Below, one piece after another: positions 9,124 to 18,314 of a stretch of 64,000 nt of DNA. Position numbers and translations under genes: made by a program. Within the stretch, counting starts at the first letter, position 1. Every line of letters starts with the position of its first letter. Source of the stretch: Verrucomicrobiaceae bacterium (lineage in GTDB: Bacteria; Verrucomicrobiota; Verrucomicrobiia; Verrucomicrobiales; DEV007); assembly GCA_004211885.1 (NCBI GenBank), contig SHBV01000004.1:22845-86844 (forward strand). Direction: 5' to 3'. The notes under the pieces are model-generated. The model made no database searches. It had not been told where the DNA came from and was given only the letters and a program-made list of their open reading frames with translations.

Positions 9124-10479
9124 TTATTTAAGATCGTTCAAGAAGGCCTCTACCCAGCCAATGTTATAATTTCCACTACGGAAATCAGAGTTCTTAATGA
9201 TTGCGTCTTGAAATGGGATCGTGGTCTTGATTCCCTCAATCAAAAATTCATTTAATGCTCTCTGCATTCTATCTATAGCTATTTCACGGGTCGCTCCCGT
9301 CACAATGAGCTTGGCTATCATGGAATCATAAAATGGAGGGACCTGATATCCTGAGTAAACGTGAGTGTCTACTCTGACGCCTCGACCACCCGGCTGGAAC
9401 CAGAAATTAATTTTCCCGGGGCTTGGCGTAAAATTATTGTAAGGGTCCTCAGCATTGATGCGACACTCAATGGAGTGTTGGCGAGGGCTACTATTTTGAA
9501 CATGCTCGCTGAGCTTTTCACCGGCAGCGATTCTGATCTGTTCTTTGATGAGATCGCATCCGTTAATTTCTTCAGTGATCGGATGTTCGACCTGAATTCT
9601 TGTATTCATTTCCATGAAGTAGAAGTCTCCGCTTTCGTCTACAAGGTATTCGATAGTACCACAATTTTCGTAACCGATCTCTTTGACTAACCGGACAGAT
9701 GCGTCCCCCATTTTTTTCCTTAGACGTTTATTTTTATTAAGCAAAGGTGACGGCGCTTCTTCAATGATCTTCTGGTTCCTTCTCTGTAGAGAACAGTCAC
9801 GCTCGCCTAGATGAACAACGTTTCCATGCGAGTCGGCCACTATTTGAAACTCGATGTGATGTGGATTGAGGATGAGTTTTTCAATATAAACATCACCATT
9901 TCCGAAGGCTTTTTCTGCTTCATTACGGGCATTTTGAAAACTCGATTCAAGGTTCGCTTCGTTGAAGCATGAGCGCATCCCTTTACCGCCGCCGCCGGCG
10001 GACGCTTTGATCATGACAGGATATCCTATCTTTTCTGCTTCTTTGCTTGCTTCCTGCACATTACTGACGATCCCTTCAGTTCCTGGGGTCACGGGGACTT
10101 TGAATTTTTTCGCAGTGGCTCTTGCCTCATTCTTGTCACCCATTATTGAAATGACTTTGGCTGAGGGGCCTATGAATTTAATCTTACAGCTTTCACAAAT
10201 CTCAGCAAAGTCTGGGTTCTCCGAGAGGAACCCGTAACCTGGGTGAATCGCATCCACGTTGGCAACTTCTGCGGCGCTGATGATGCGGTTGGCTTTGAGG
10301 TAGCTCTCCGCGCTCGGCCCTGGTCCAATGCAGATCGCTTCGTCAGCGAGCTGAACATGCATCGAATCAATGTCGGCCTCTGAATATACGGCAACGCTCC
10401 TGACTCCGAGTTCTTTACATGCACGGATAACCCGGAGAGCGATTTCACCGCGATTGGCAACGAGGACCTTTTTGAACAT
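9124..10479 (-). CDS. accC: Biotin carboxylase subunit AccC of acetyl-CoA carboxylase
   Basis: AccC carboxylates the biotin on AccB using ATP and bicarbonate, the first half of the committed step of fatty-acid synthesis. The 451-residue protein begins [20 protein letters not shown], then shows [10 protein letters not shown], the ATP-grasp glycine-rich loop [12 protein letters not shown], the [12 protein letters not shown] block, [15 protein letters not shown] with catalytic Arg and Glu residues, and ECRINAEDP. Length matches stand-alone biotin carboxylases. It lies 28 bp after accB, the usual order. The carboxyltransferase genes accA and accD are not in this window. Confidence 0.97.
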   Translation of the reverse strand: MFKKVLVANRGEIALRVIRACKELGVRSVAVYSEADIDSMHVQLADEAICIGPGPSAESYLKANRIISAAEVANVDAIHPGYGFLSENPDFAEICESCKIKFIGPSAKVISIMGDKNEARATAKKFKVPVTPGTEGIVSNVQEASKEAEKIGYPVMIKASAGGGGKGMRSCFNEANLESSFQNARNEAEKAFGNGDVYIEKLILNPHHIEFQIVADSHGNVVHLGERDCSLQRRNQKIIEEAPSPLLNKNKRLRKKMGDASVRLVKEIGYENCGTIEYLVDESGDFYFMEMNTRIQVEHPITEEINGCDLIKEQIRIAAGEKLSEHVQNSSPRQHSIECRINAEDPYNNFTPSPGKINFWFQPGGRGVRVDTHVYSGYQVPPFYDSMIAKLIVTGATREIAIDRMQRALNEFLIEGIKTTIPFQDAIIKNSDFRSGNYNIGWVEAFLNDLK

Positions 10480-10507
10480 TCTATTCTCGAATCGAGCCTT
10501 TTTATTT

Positions 10508-10987
10508 TCAGGCTATTACGAAGAGTCCCTGGCCGAATTCGACCGGGGACGCGTCATCTACGAGTATGCGTTGAATGACGCCAGACTTCTCGGCCTTGAT
10601 TTGATTCATTACCTTCATCGCTTCAATGATACAGACTACCGTTCCTTCATCGACTGCGTCACCTACTTTGACAAATGCGTCAGCGTCTGGTGTGGGAGAC
10701 TTATAGAAGGTCCCGACCATTGGAGATGTTATTTGTTCTGTATCTTCAGCAACGATTTTTTCGCTTGCTGCTCTTGCGGCAGGTTCCGGGGCTGCGATAG
10801 GTGCTAACACCTGTTCTTGTGAACCACCCTTTTCGAGCCGAACTTTGAATCCGGCATCCTCCAGTTCAAAGGCTGTCAATTCATGGTCTTCCATGAGCTT
10901 GATCAGTTCTTTGATCTTATCTAGATCAATTGTTGAGTTTGGAGGTTTTTCTTCCTCAGATTTACGATTTCTTCTTGTAACTGGCAT
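10508..10987 (-). CDS. accB: Biotin carboxyl carrier protein AccB
   Basis: AccB is the biotin carrier of acetyl-CoA carboxylase. The 159-residue protein has an N-terminal helix ([20 protein letters not shown]), an Ala/Pro-rich linker (about 75-95), and a C-terminal biotinyl domain with the biotin site [18 protein letters not shown], in which the Lys of EAMKVMN is modified. The domain starts at [17 protein letters not shown], the 'thumb' region typical of true AccB. It is directly upstream of accC in the same direction. The gene often found upstream of accB (efp) is absent here; a class V aminotransferase sits there instead. Confidence 0.96.
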   Translation of the reverse strand: MPVTRRNRKSEEEKPPNSTIDLDKIKELIKLMEDHELTAFELEDAGFKVRLEKGGSQEQVLAPIAAPEPAARAASEKIVAEDTEQITSPMVGTFYKSPTPDADAFVKVGDAVDEGTVVCIIEAMKVMNQIKAEKSGVIQRILVDDASPVEFGQGLFVIA

Positions 10988-11053
10988 GGGCTTTAGCTGA
11001 TTTACCGATGATTTTGTATATTAGATCCTCCTTTTCTATTCCAGAGTCAAGCC

Positions 11054-12220
11054 CTAGGAATTGGTGCCGAGTGTTAAAATTTCTATAGTACGGTTAATTT
11101 CTGTTTCTGTATTATAGAAATGAGGGCTAAATCGCAGGAATTGCTTACCTGAGCGGTCTTTTCTACATGAGCATATAATTCCTGCTTTAGTGAGTTTATC
11201 GAATATTGCCAATGCATTTCCCTCTGATGGCTTAAATGTAGTGATTGATGAAGCATTATGGCCACTTTTAGGTCCATTAATGGAGAATCCGAGTGAATCT
11301 AGTTCCTTAATGAGATGATATTTTAGCTTTAAAAGCTGCGAGGAAATGTTTTTCATACCAAATTCATTGATAAGTTCCAGTACCGCTTTAAAGCCCACGA
11401 TCCCGGAGGCATTTAAAACGCCGGGCTCGTAACGTCTGGCCGTTGGGTGAAATTTAATTTTTTCCTGTGTAATATAGTCTGGAGAATGAACATTCCATGC
11501 CCCGAGCAGGGTAGGCCTTAGCATTTCGAAGTTTTCTTGCTTCACATAAACGATTCCTATCGCCATTGGTCCTAGCAGCCACTTATGGGCGTCGCAGCTC
11601 ATGAAATCAACATTTTTTATAGACGTAGGAAAAGCACCGCAGGTTTGTATCCCGTCCAAAGCAAAGAGTATTCCACGCTCCTTAAGCATCTTGCCTATCG
11701 CATCAATATCGATTCGATAGCCTGTCAGGTAATGACAACTTGCCAGTGCGACGAGTCGCGTTGCGGGCCCGATTGATGATTCGACTAATTCAGGAGTAAT
11801 GGTTCCTGATTCTTCTGGTTCAAGGAATTTAGTTTTGACTCCTTTGCGTTGAAGTTCGACCCAAGGGTAAACGTTTGCTGGGTAATCATCTTGATAGCAA
11901 AGGACCTCGTCACCGGCTCTCCAGTCGATTCCGTTTGCAAATAGACTAAGACCCAATGAGGTGGGGCCTAGAAGAGCAATTTCTGAAGCTTTTGCTCCGA
12001 TCAGGTCTGCTGCTAAGCGCCTAGTGTCGTTCATTGTTTCAATGAATTCAGGAAACTCCTGATGGTCCTTGCTACTGGAATGCGCGTATTGTGCCATCGC
12101 TTCAGCGGCACACTGAGGCAGAGCAGTCACTGCGGCATGTCCTAAGAAAATCTTTTCTTTTGCTATTGGAAAACGCCGGATCCGTTCGTCTTCGTTGTTG
12201 AGTAAATTTTCAAGGGTCAT
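11054..12220 (-). CDS. Class V PLP-dependent aminotransferase
   Basis: A 388-residue fold-type I PLP enzyme of aminotransferase class V (the cysteine desulfurase/isopenicillin N epimerase/kynureninase group). The expected blocks are visible: an N-terminal LGHAAVTALPQCAAEAM, LGPTSLGLSLFANGIDWRAG, LVALASCHYLTGYRIDIDAI, ALDGIQTCGAFP (the Asp that contacts the PLP ring), and FMSCDAHKWLLGPMAIGIVY with the Schiff-base Lys. The protein looks complete and cytosolic. It has no obvious cysteine-desulfurase active-site Cys loop, so a generic aminotransferase or lyase role is likelier than IscS/SufS. It lies between the RelE-like gene (42 bp) and accB (66 bp). The substrate is unknown. Confidence 0.85.
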   Translation of the reverse strand: MTLENLLNNEDERIRRFPIAKEKIFLGHAAVTALPQCAAEAMAQYAHSSSKDHQEFPEFIETMNDTRRLAADLIGAKASEIALLGPTSLGLSLFANGIDWRAGDEVLCYQDDYPANVYPWVELQRKGVKTKFLEPEESGTITPELVESSIGPATRLVALASCHYLTGYRIDIDAIGKMLKERGILFALDGIQTCGAFPTSIKNVDFMSCDAHKWLLGPMAIGIVYVKQENFEMLRPTLLGAWNVHSPDYITQEKIKFHPTARRYEPGVLNASGIVGFKAVLELINEFGMKNISSQLLKLKYHLIKELDSLGFSINGPKSGHNASSITTFKPSEGNALAIFDKLTKAGIICSCRKDRSGKQFLRFSPHFYNTETEINRTIEILTLGTNS

Positions 12221-12262
12221 TGAGTTGACTCTTGTGGTGGTTCTTTGGATTGGTGTGTGTTA

Positions 12263-12628
12263 TTATAATCGCCTCGCTTTTTCGCCTTCTTCGATCATTG
12301 ACCAGAAATGTTTCGATTCACTCAGTGCCTTGTCCTCTGAGACCGGCAACTTTGACCTGAAAAGAAAGTCTTTCAGCGTATTTTTATTTAATACGCGGTG
12401 AACTATGACTCTATCATTCATCACTTCGAAGTAAATTCTGTAATCCTTTGATCTGTACCTGTATAGCTTTGTGCCGTCCCTTTCGATGATGCCAAAGGGG
12501 CTCTCGTTACTGGCCTTTTCTAGGTCCTCCTGTTCTACTTTGAATTCATTGAGGAGTTCGAGCTGATCGATAGTGCTGAGACTTGAGATTTCGGCCGCGC
12601 TGATTTCATTGAAGATGATTTGGAACAC
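12263..12628 (-). CDS. Orphan RelE/ParE-like small protein
   Basis: A 121-residue protein resembling the RelE/ParE toxin fold: an N-terminal strand FQIIFNEI, two helices, then LYRYRSKDYRIYFEVMNDRVIVHRVLNKNT, which matches the R-x-x-D-YRI-x-F block of the family. A 35-residue charged tail (about 87-121) is longer than in ordinary RelE toxins. No antitoxin-like gene lies on either side; its neighbours are alr (58 bp) and the class V aminotransferase (42 bp), all in one direction. It may be a domesticated RelE-fold protein rather than an active toxin. The start is GTG at 12626-12628. Function is unknown. Confidence 0.65.
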   Translation of the reverse strand: MFQIIFNEISAAEISSLSTIDQLELLNEFKVEQEDLEKASNESPFGIIERDGTKLYRYRSKDYRIYFEVMNDRVIVHRVLNKNTLKDFLFRSKLPVSEDKALSESKHFWSMIEEGEKARRL

Positions 12629-12686
12629 TGATATCTATGATTAGGTTTGAATTTAGCCCTTATTTTCTTGCGAATCTATCTTTCTT

Positions 12687-13799
12687 TTAGGTGCGAATGA
12701 GGCGTTCTACCCTTGGAGAAATTCCTGTAAGAATTTCCCAAGGAATCGTTTTGGCCTTCGATGCCAATTCTGTAGCCGGGATAGGTTCTGCCATTTGCCC
12801 CCCTAGTAGAGTAACCTCGTCACCTGGACAAGGAGAAGGAGTCAGTTCACTGACATCGATCATTATCATGTCCATCGTGACTCTACCGAGTACCGGGCAT
12901 CGATTGCCTTGAATGACCACCTCTGCGCCATTTCCGGAAACTGATCTCGGATATCCGTCCCCATAACCTACCGCGACCGTTGCGACCAGAGTATTTCTAT
13001 CAGTAACAAACGTTTGTCCATAACTGATCCCAGATCCTGGAGGTAATTTTCTTATTTGAGTGATACGAGCCTTCCATTCCATGGCTGGCTTTAGTTTGTG
13101 ACCCGGATCGTTAGTTGGTGAAATCCCGTAAAGCATCAGCCCAGGGCGTATCATATTGCCACCAGCATTTCCAAAATTAATTATACCCGCGCTGTTAGCT
13201 AGATGAATCCATTGTGCTTTTAATTTTGATTCCTTAATAATTGCTTCAAATTTTTTAATTTGATTCTTGGTAAATTCTAAGTCCCGGTCAGAACAGGGAA
13301 AGTGAGTAGCGGCTCCTTCAATTTTAATATATGGTAAAGAGGATATTTGATGGACTTCAGAAATGAAATCCTCCTCAGTGAATCCGAGACGCCCCATTCC
13401 AGTGTCCAAGACAAGATGAGATTTGACTCTAGAACTGGTCCGTTGCCCAATTTTATTATATTCTTTTGCTTCTACTAAACTTGAAATTGTGACGTGTAAT
13501 CCGGTACTCACGGCATCTTCACGTTCATCGGGTAAGAGTGCTCCGAGTATCATGATATCTGTAGTCTTTTTCGTTACTGACATAACGGCTAACGCCTCAT
13601 TCAAAGTTGCAACACCAAAGGCACTGACCTCAGAATCGAGTGCCTTTATCGTTTCTGCAAAACCATGACCATATGCGTCAGCCTTGACCACGGCCATGAC
13701 ATCGGCACCCTCTGCCTGTTCACGAGCATAGTAGAGATTTGTTCTGAGAGCATTCGGATCAATCTCGACCCAGGTCCGCTTAGGTTTTGCTTTGCCCAT
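12687..13799 (-). CDS. alr: Alanine racemase
   Basis: Alr makes D-alanine for peptidoglycan. The 370-residue protein has the PLP Lys in VVKADAYGHG near the N-terminus (about 38), the barrel blocks LDTGMGRLGFTEED and IHLANSAGIINF, the second-domain catalytic Tyr region SGISYGQTFVTDRNTLVATV, VAVGYGDGYPR, and MDMIMIDVSELTPSPCPGDE. Length is normal. Its ATG touches the stop codon of the upstream sulfatase by one base (TGATG), which suggests coupled translation. It is part of the leftward operon with accBC and thiE. Confidence 0.96.
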   Translation of the reverse strand: MGKAKPKRTWVEIDPNALRTNLYYAREQAEGADVMAVVKADAYGHGFAETIKALDSEVSAFGVATLNEALAVMSVTKKTTDIMILGALLPDEREDAVSTGLHVTISSLVEAKEYNKIGQRTSSRVKSHLVLDTGMGRLGFTEEDFISEVHQISSLPYIKIEGAATHFPCSDRDLEFTKNQIKKFEAIIKESKLKAQWIHLANSAGIINFGNAGGNMIRPGLMLYGISPTNDPGHKLKPAMEWKARITQIRKLPPGSGISYGQTFVTDRNTLVATVAVGYGDGYPRSVSGNGAEVVIQGNRCPVLGRVTMDMIMIDVSELTPSPCPGDEVTLLGGQMAEPIPATELASKAKTIPWEILTGISPRVERLIRT

Positions 13800-15259
13800 C
13801 AGTTGGACTTATTTAATTTTTTTTTGCGTGCCCTGAGACGTTCTTCGGGGAGGATAGGAAACAGCTCACTAGGTACATGTTCCTTGACCATGATTGATTC
13901 AATTTTTTTCAGTATTTCTGGATTAAGGTCGGCGACATTCTTAGTTTCGCCGGGATCCAGTTCGAGATTATAAAGTTCAGTTTTAATTTCCGCGTTTGTC
14001 TTTGCTTTGGATATCTTTTGCCTGATCCCTTTCCAATTCCCTAACCTGACAGCTTGCTGGCTCCCATAAGATGGGAACTCCCAATATAAAAATTTATGAG
14101 ATTTCTGCTCCTTGCCGAGCAGGGACGGTAATAATGAGATGCCGTCCGTAACATCAGGTGCCTTGGTTTCTGCAATTTCAGAGAGTGTTGGCATCCAGTC
14201 CCAGAAAGCACTGACATGGTCACTAGTGGTCTTAGGTTTTATTTTTCCCGGCCACCGAACGATCGTGGGGACTCTGATTCCTCCCTCATAGAGACTCCCT
14301 TTGAGTCCTTTAAAGACGCCGGCACTCTTGAAAAAATCAGAATCAGAACCTCCGAGTCGATTGAATGTTGGGCCATTGTCAGACGTGAAAATGATCAAGG
14401 TGTCATTATCAAGTCCTAACTCTTTGACTAATGAGTGGACTTGTCCAACAGAGTCATCCATTTGAGTAATCATTGCCGCGTAGCCAGCGCGTGGGAAAGG
14501 ATGCTTAAGGTAACCTCTATGTTTGTACTCTTCTTCAGGGATCACTTTCTTGTATTCCTCCAGCCACTTATCCGTTGTTTGAATACTCAGGTGAGGAATG
14601 GCGAATGGAAGGTAAAGAAAAAATGGGTTTTCTTTGTTTTTCTTGATGAAGCTCAGAGCTTCCTCGGTGAATGCGTCCTGAGAGTGGATCTTGCCATCCA
14701 GCTTCCGATCATTTCCAGGTAACGGAACTTTTTTATTATTCCTCCACAAGAACCTCGGAAAATGGTTATGAGCATGTCGTTGGCAATTATAACCAAAGAA
14801 CAGATCAAAACCTTGCTTGTTGGGGTCTCCGCTAGATCCGAAGTGGCCGAGTCCCCACTTGCCGATGGCTGCCGTTGTGTAGCCCTGGGTCTTTAATATT
14901 TCTGCGATAGTAATTTCATCATCTGGAATTGGATTCTGTCCCGGGAAAGGGAAATGTTTAGTGGAACCGTCCTTAGGATCTCCATTATCTCTTATGTATG
15001 CATGCCCAGTATGTTTTCCTGTCATGAGCACGTAACGGCAAGGCGCGCAGACTGCTTGCCCAGAATAGTGTTGAGTGAATTTAATGCCTTCCTTGGCGAG
15101 TCGATCAATGTGCGGTGTTTTGATCCATTTCTGTCCAAAGCATCCCAGCTCAGCATAACCTAGGTCATCGGCAAGGATAAAGATGATGTTAGGTTTGCGT
15201 GCGAAGCTGCTAAGAGTACTGAAAGCAATGGCTAGAGTGATTATTATGAATTTTCGCAT
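13799..15259 (-). CDS. Exported sulfatase (C-A-P-C-R motif)
   Basis: A type I (formylglycine) sulfatase of the alkaline phosphatase superfamily, exported, about 486 residues. It has a signal peptide ([18 protein letters not shown]), the metal-binding [18 protein letters not shown] block, and the modification motif C71-A-P-C-R75 in [19 protein letters not shown]. Later come [10 protein letters not shown] and [20 protein letters not shown], the C-terminal metal Asp-Asn. The start was set at ATG 15259 because the signal peptide begins there; in-frame ATGs at 15268 and 15280 are alternatives. It is the first gene of the alr-accBC operon, an unusual place for a sulfatase. The substrate is probably a sulfated sugar. 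Confidence 0.88.
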   Translation of the reverse strand: MRKFIIITLAIAFSTLSSFARKPNIIFILADDLGYAELGCFGQKWIKTPHIDRLAKEGIKFTQHYSGQAVCAPCRYVLMTGKHTGHAYIRDNGDPKDGSTKHFPFPGQNPIPDDEITIAEILKTQGYTTAAIGKWGLGHFGSSGDPNKQGFDLFFGYNCQRHAHNHFPRFLWRNNKKVPLPGNDRKLDGKIHSQDAFTEEALSFIKKNKENPFFLYLPFAIPHLSIQTTDKWLEEYKKVIPEEEYKHRGYLKHPFPRAGYAAMITQMDDSVGQVHSLVKELGLDNDTLIIFTSDNGPTFNRLGGSDSDFFKSAGVFKGLKGSLYEGGIRVPTIVRWPGKIKPKTTSDHVSAFWDWMPTLSEIAETKAPDVTDGISLLPSLLGKEQKSHKFLYWEFPSYGSQQAVRLGNWKGIRQKISKAKTNAEIKTELYNLELDPGETKNVADLNPEILKKIESIMVKEHVPSELFPILPEERLRARKKKLNKSN

Positions 15260-15393
15260 GTCTGTCATGATGCTACGCATTCATTGCGGTGCAATGGTAG
15301 TAATAAATGTATGAAATTCAAATTCTCCCTTAATTTCACTTTGAGTGGATCCGCGGGCTTGACCCGAGATGAATACTTGTTCAAAAAATAGCT

Positions 15394-15750
15394 ATGAGCA
15401 AAGTAGTTAGTATTCACCCTTATTTTAAAGTTCATTCTGGAAAAATGGAGGAGTTTAGAAAACTTCTCGATCAGTTCGTCGAAGCGACGGCCAATGAATC
15501 TGACTGTTTGTGGTATGATTTTACGATGTCCGGTGATGTGGTTCATTGCCGTGAGGCTTATAATGGGGCCAAAGGATTAATGGCTCACGCTGAAAATGTG
15601 GGCTCTATAATTGAAAAAGCATTAGATATATCTGATCTCTTACGTCTGGAGATTCATGCTACGAAGGAAGACATAGAGAAGTTAAAAGAACCGTTCGCTG
15701 ATCTGAGTCCTGAGTATTATGAATTTCAACTCGGCCTTGGTAAGCCATAA
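15394..15750 (+). CDS. Antibiotic biosynthesis monooxygenase (ABM)-like domain protein
   Basis: A 118-residue cytosolic protein with the dimeric ferredoxin-like ABM/YgiN fold pattern: an N-terminal strand VSIHPYFKVHSGKMEEFRKL, a helix, ESDCLWYDFTMSGDVVHCRE with the typical buried strand pair, and YNGAKGLMAHAENV, the H-containing helix. The family includes quinol monooxygenases, heme-degrading enzymes and many proteins of unknown activity. It lies 15 bp before the Gfo/Idh/MocA oxidoreductase, suggesting a shared role, perhaps in sugar or small-molecule catabolism. Substrate unknown. Confidence 0.7.
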   Translation: MSKVVSIHPYFKVHSGKMEEFRKLLDQFVEATANESDCLWYDFTMSGDVVHCREAYNGAKGLMAHAENVGSIIEKALDISDLLRLEIHATKEDIEKLKEPFADLSPEYYEFQLGLGKP

Positions 15751-15764
15751 CAAATCGTTTAACC

Positions 15765-16730
15765 ATGATAACTAGGGTCGGTCTTTATGGTGCAGGCGAT
15801 ATCGCTGATTTGCATGCTGCGGGTATTCAGGAATGTGAAGGTGCGCAATTAGTGGGACTATTTGATATTGATAATAAAAAGTCACAAGAGAAGGCTCTCC
15901 AATACAATTGTAAGTTCTATGATTCCTCAGAATCTCTGCTAGGTGATCCAGCAATTGATGCGGTCTTTGTTCTGACACCTTTGGAATCGCATCGTGAATG
16001 TGCGGTCAGTGCTCTCCGCGCAGGAAAACATGTTCTCCTTGAAAAGCCGGTCAGTTCTAACATTCGTGAGATCGAAGAGATTAAGGCCGCGGCACACGAA
16101 TCGGGAAAGCTCTGTGTGCCTGTACATAATTATTTGTATGAGGATAGTGTGATCCGGACCCGTGAACTTTTGGACTCAGGTAAGCTCGGCGACTTAGTAG
16201 CCATTTATGTTTTCTATAACATTCATCATCCGGAAGAAGTGGCTCAACGGTACCCTGGTGTGATTAGGCAAATTCTCACGCATCACGCTTACATTACATC
16301 TTACCTTGGGGGTAAGCCTAGCAAGGCTATGGCGATGGCTTCTACAATTAATGATGGGACCGTAGAAAAAGAAAATTTAGCGATGGCTATTCTAAAACTT
16401 GAGGGAGGTGCATTAGCCCATCTTCAGGCCAGCTTTGCAGCTGATGATCATGCCGATGATAACTGGACATTTAAAATAAAATTGATAGGGACTGAAGGAT
16501 CGACGCGTTTTAGCCACTCTGATTGGGTTCAGAATCAGAAGGCAGTCGTTCATTCTCACACTTATTCAGCCTATTATTACTCGATACTTAATACCGTTCG
16601 TTATTTTATAGAAGAATGCATTGAGCATGAGCGTGAACCGCTCTCGAGCCTGGATGATGCCATTACAGTGCAGGGAATCATCGAGGCGATCGAGCGTTCT
16701 GTTGCTGAGGGCAGATCGATAGATCTATAA
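15765..16730 (+). CDS. Gfo/Idh/MocA-family NAD(P)-dependent oxidoreductase
   Basis: A 321-residue cytosolic oxidoreductase. The N-terminal Rossmann domain opens VGLYGAGDIADLHAAGIQEC, followed by the DAVFVLTPLESHRECAVSAL block and GKHVLLEKPVSSNIREIEEI with the catalytic Lys of EKP. The C-terminal alpha/beta domain (about 125-321) forms the substrate pocket. These enzymes oxidise or reduce sugars, inositols and amino-sugars. It is probably co-transcribed with the ABM protein. The exact substrate is unknown. Confidence 0.87.
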   Translation: MITRVGLYGAGDIADLHAAGIQECEGAQLVGLFDIDNKKSQEKALQYNCKFYDSSESLLGDPAIDAVFVLTPLESHRECAVSALRAGKHVLLEKPVSSNIREIEEIKAAAHESGKLCVPVHNYLYEDSVIRTRELLDSGKLGDLVAIYVFYNIHHPEEVAQRYPGVIRQILTHHAYITSYLGGKPSKAMAMASTINDGTVEKENLAMAILKLEGGALAHLQASFAADDHADDNWTFKIKLIGTEGSTRFSHSDWVQNQKAVVHSHTYSAYYYSILNTVRYFIEECIEHEREPLSSLDDAITVQGIIEAIERSVAEGRSIDL

Positions 16731-16966
16731 TCTTAATTATTATCATTTAGTTTCTAAAGGATTGACGGGTAGTTTTTATGAGAGAGTATTTTGCCATTGA
16801 GATAAGATTTTTTCAGTCATTTTATTTTGATTTAAAAGTTTAAAATTAGATCAAGGACTAGGATGGTCAGAGAAACTCAAATTGTATTCATTTTTTAAGT
16901 GGGGAGGTTCTCAGACGTTGGTCCAGAATGGTCAATTTCTGAATGTGAAAAATCGAGAGGATGGTA
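16731..16966. other. Convergent gap between the oxidoreductase and ruvB
   Basis: About 236 AT-rich bases between two genes that point at each other. The one small reading frame that overlaps it (about 65 codons) also runs into the ruvB 3' end and shows no protein features, so it is treated as spurious. No convincing intrinsic terminator was seen by eye. Confidence 0.5.
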
Positions 16967-18004
16967 TTATGAATCCAAACTCAGCTCAGGATTGGTTTCT
17001 GAAACATGATTCGGTGCAGGTATTCCCAGTTTCTCATAAGAGCGTTTCATCGCTACTCGGCCCCTTGGGGTTCTGGTAAGCATTCCCTGCATTACGAGGT
17101 AAGGCTCATAAACTTCCTCGATCGTCGAGGAGTCCTCGCCGACCGCGACGGCCAATGAACTTAGCCCCACGGGCCCGCCATCAAACTTATAGATTATTGC
17201 TTCGAGTATTCTCTTGTCCATTTCATCGAGACCATCATCATCAATATCTATCATTTTGAGGGCCTCGTCTGAGACTTTCTGAGTGATGATGCCGTCTGCT
17301 CTGACCTGAGCGAAGTCCCTTACCCATCTCAATAAAGAGTTTGCAACTCTCGGAGTTCCTCTTGATCGGGATGCGATTTCTAAGGCGCCGCCTGATTGAA
17401 TCTCAACTTTGAGCAGCTTAGCTGATCTGCTCACGATACTGGTCAGTTCTTCTGCAGTGTAATAATCTAGCCGGTTCGTCATCGTGAATCTTGATCTGAG
17501 AGGGGCAGTGAGCATTCCGGCACGTGTCGTTGCACCGACCAAAGTGAATCTTGGCAGTGAGAGTTCGATGGTTCTAGCATTAGGGCCCTGATCAATAATG
17601 ATATCTAACCGATAGTCTTCCATTGCCGGGTACAGATACTCTTCGATGGCTGGGTGAAGTCGGTGGATTTCATCAATGAATAGGACGTCACCCCTTTTAA
17701 GGTTAGTGAGTATACCGGCCAGGTCCCCAGCCTTTTCAATTTGTGGTCCACTCGTACAATGTAATTGGGATCCGGTAGCGGAGGCTATAATATGTGCCAG
17801 AGTTGTTTTACCTAGGCCAGGAGGTCCAGATAATAGAATGTGAGCCAGAACATCTTTTCTTTGTTGTGCGGCTTCTATCATTAAAGAAATCCGTTCTTTG
17901 ATTTTCTCTTGTCCAAAAAACTCCGTCAGTTCTGGTGGCCTCAAAGAGATATCAAAGTCAGTTTCTGGGGCTTCTGTAGCTTCTGTGTAAAAATTCTCCT
18001 GCAC
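16967..18004 (-). CDS. ruvB: Holliday junction branch migration helicase RuvB
   Basis: RuvB is the hexameric AAA+ motor that, with RuvA, moves Holliday junctions in recombination and repair. The 345-residue protein shows [19 protein letters not shown], Walker [14 protein letters not shown], Walker [21 protein letters not shown], sensor I and arginine-finger region [38 protein letters not shown], and the C-terminal winged-helix end [15 protein letters not shown]. Length is normal. The start codon is GTG (18002-18004), with no nearby in-frame ATG. ruvA and ruvC are not adjacent. Confidence 0.97.
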   Translation of the reverse strand: MQENFYTEATEAPETDFDISLRPPELTEFFGQEKIKERISLMIEAAQQRKDVLAHILLSGPPGLGKTTLAHIIASATGSQLHCTSGPQIEKAGDLAGILTNLKRGDVLFIDEIHRLHPAIEEYLYPAMEDYRLDIIIDQGPNARTIELSLPRFTLVGATTRAGMLTAPLRSRFTMTNRLDYYTAEELTSIVSRSAKLLKVEIQSGGALEIASRSRGTPRVANSLLRWVRDFAQVRADGIITQKVSDEALKMIDIDDDGLDEMDKRILEAIIYKFDGGPVGLSSLAVAVGEDSSTIEEVYEPYLVMQGMLTRTPRGRVAMKRSYEKLGIPAPNHVSETNPELSLDS

Positions 18005-18314
18005 GATTTATTTGAATTTTCCTATTAATATCACTTGAAGCGAACAAAAATTAATTAATATTAACTATTTTTATAAACTTTGCCATTAAGTCAGCTGATT
18101 ATATTAAATAAATATCACGGTGTTAATATGCCAATTGCTTCATAATAAGTAAATTATATCAAATTATGGATTAAAATTGTGATTTATAAGTTAATAAAAG
18201 ATGAAAAAAGAAAAACAATTAACTTTTATTTATTACCTGATTAATGGCTTGAATGAAGTCTAGCCATTTGAGCATAATTGTACTGACCTTCAATAAGATA
18301 CTCTGATTACCATA
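18005..18314. other. AT-rich divergent intergenic region between ruvB and bamA
   Basis: About 310 very AT-rich bases, with no plausible gene on either strand. It must hold the promoters for leftward ruvB and rightward bamA-ompH-lpxD. Several TAATATTA- and TTATAAG-like stretches are present, but none forms an unambiguous -35/-10 pair by eye. Confidence 0.6.

Noticed and set aside
18005..18314. Small genes in the AT-rich gap before bamA
   Set aside because: No frame of useful length or protein features; the stretch looks purely regulatory.
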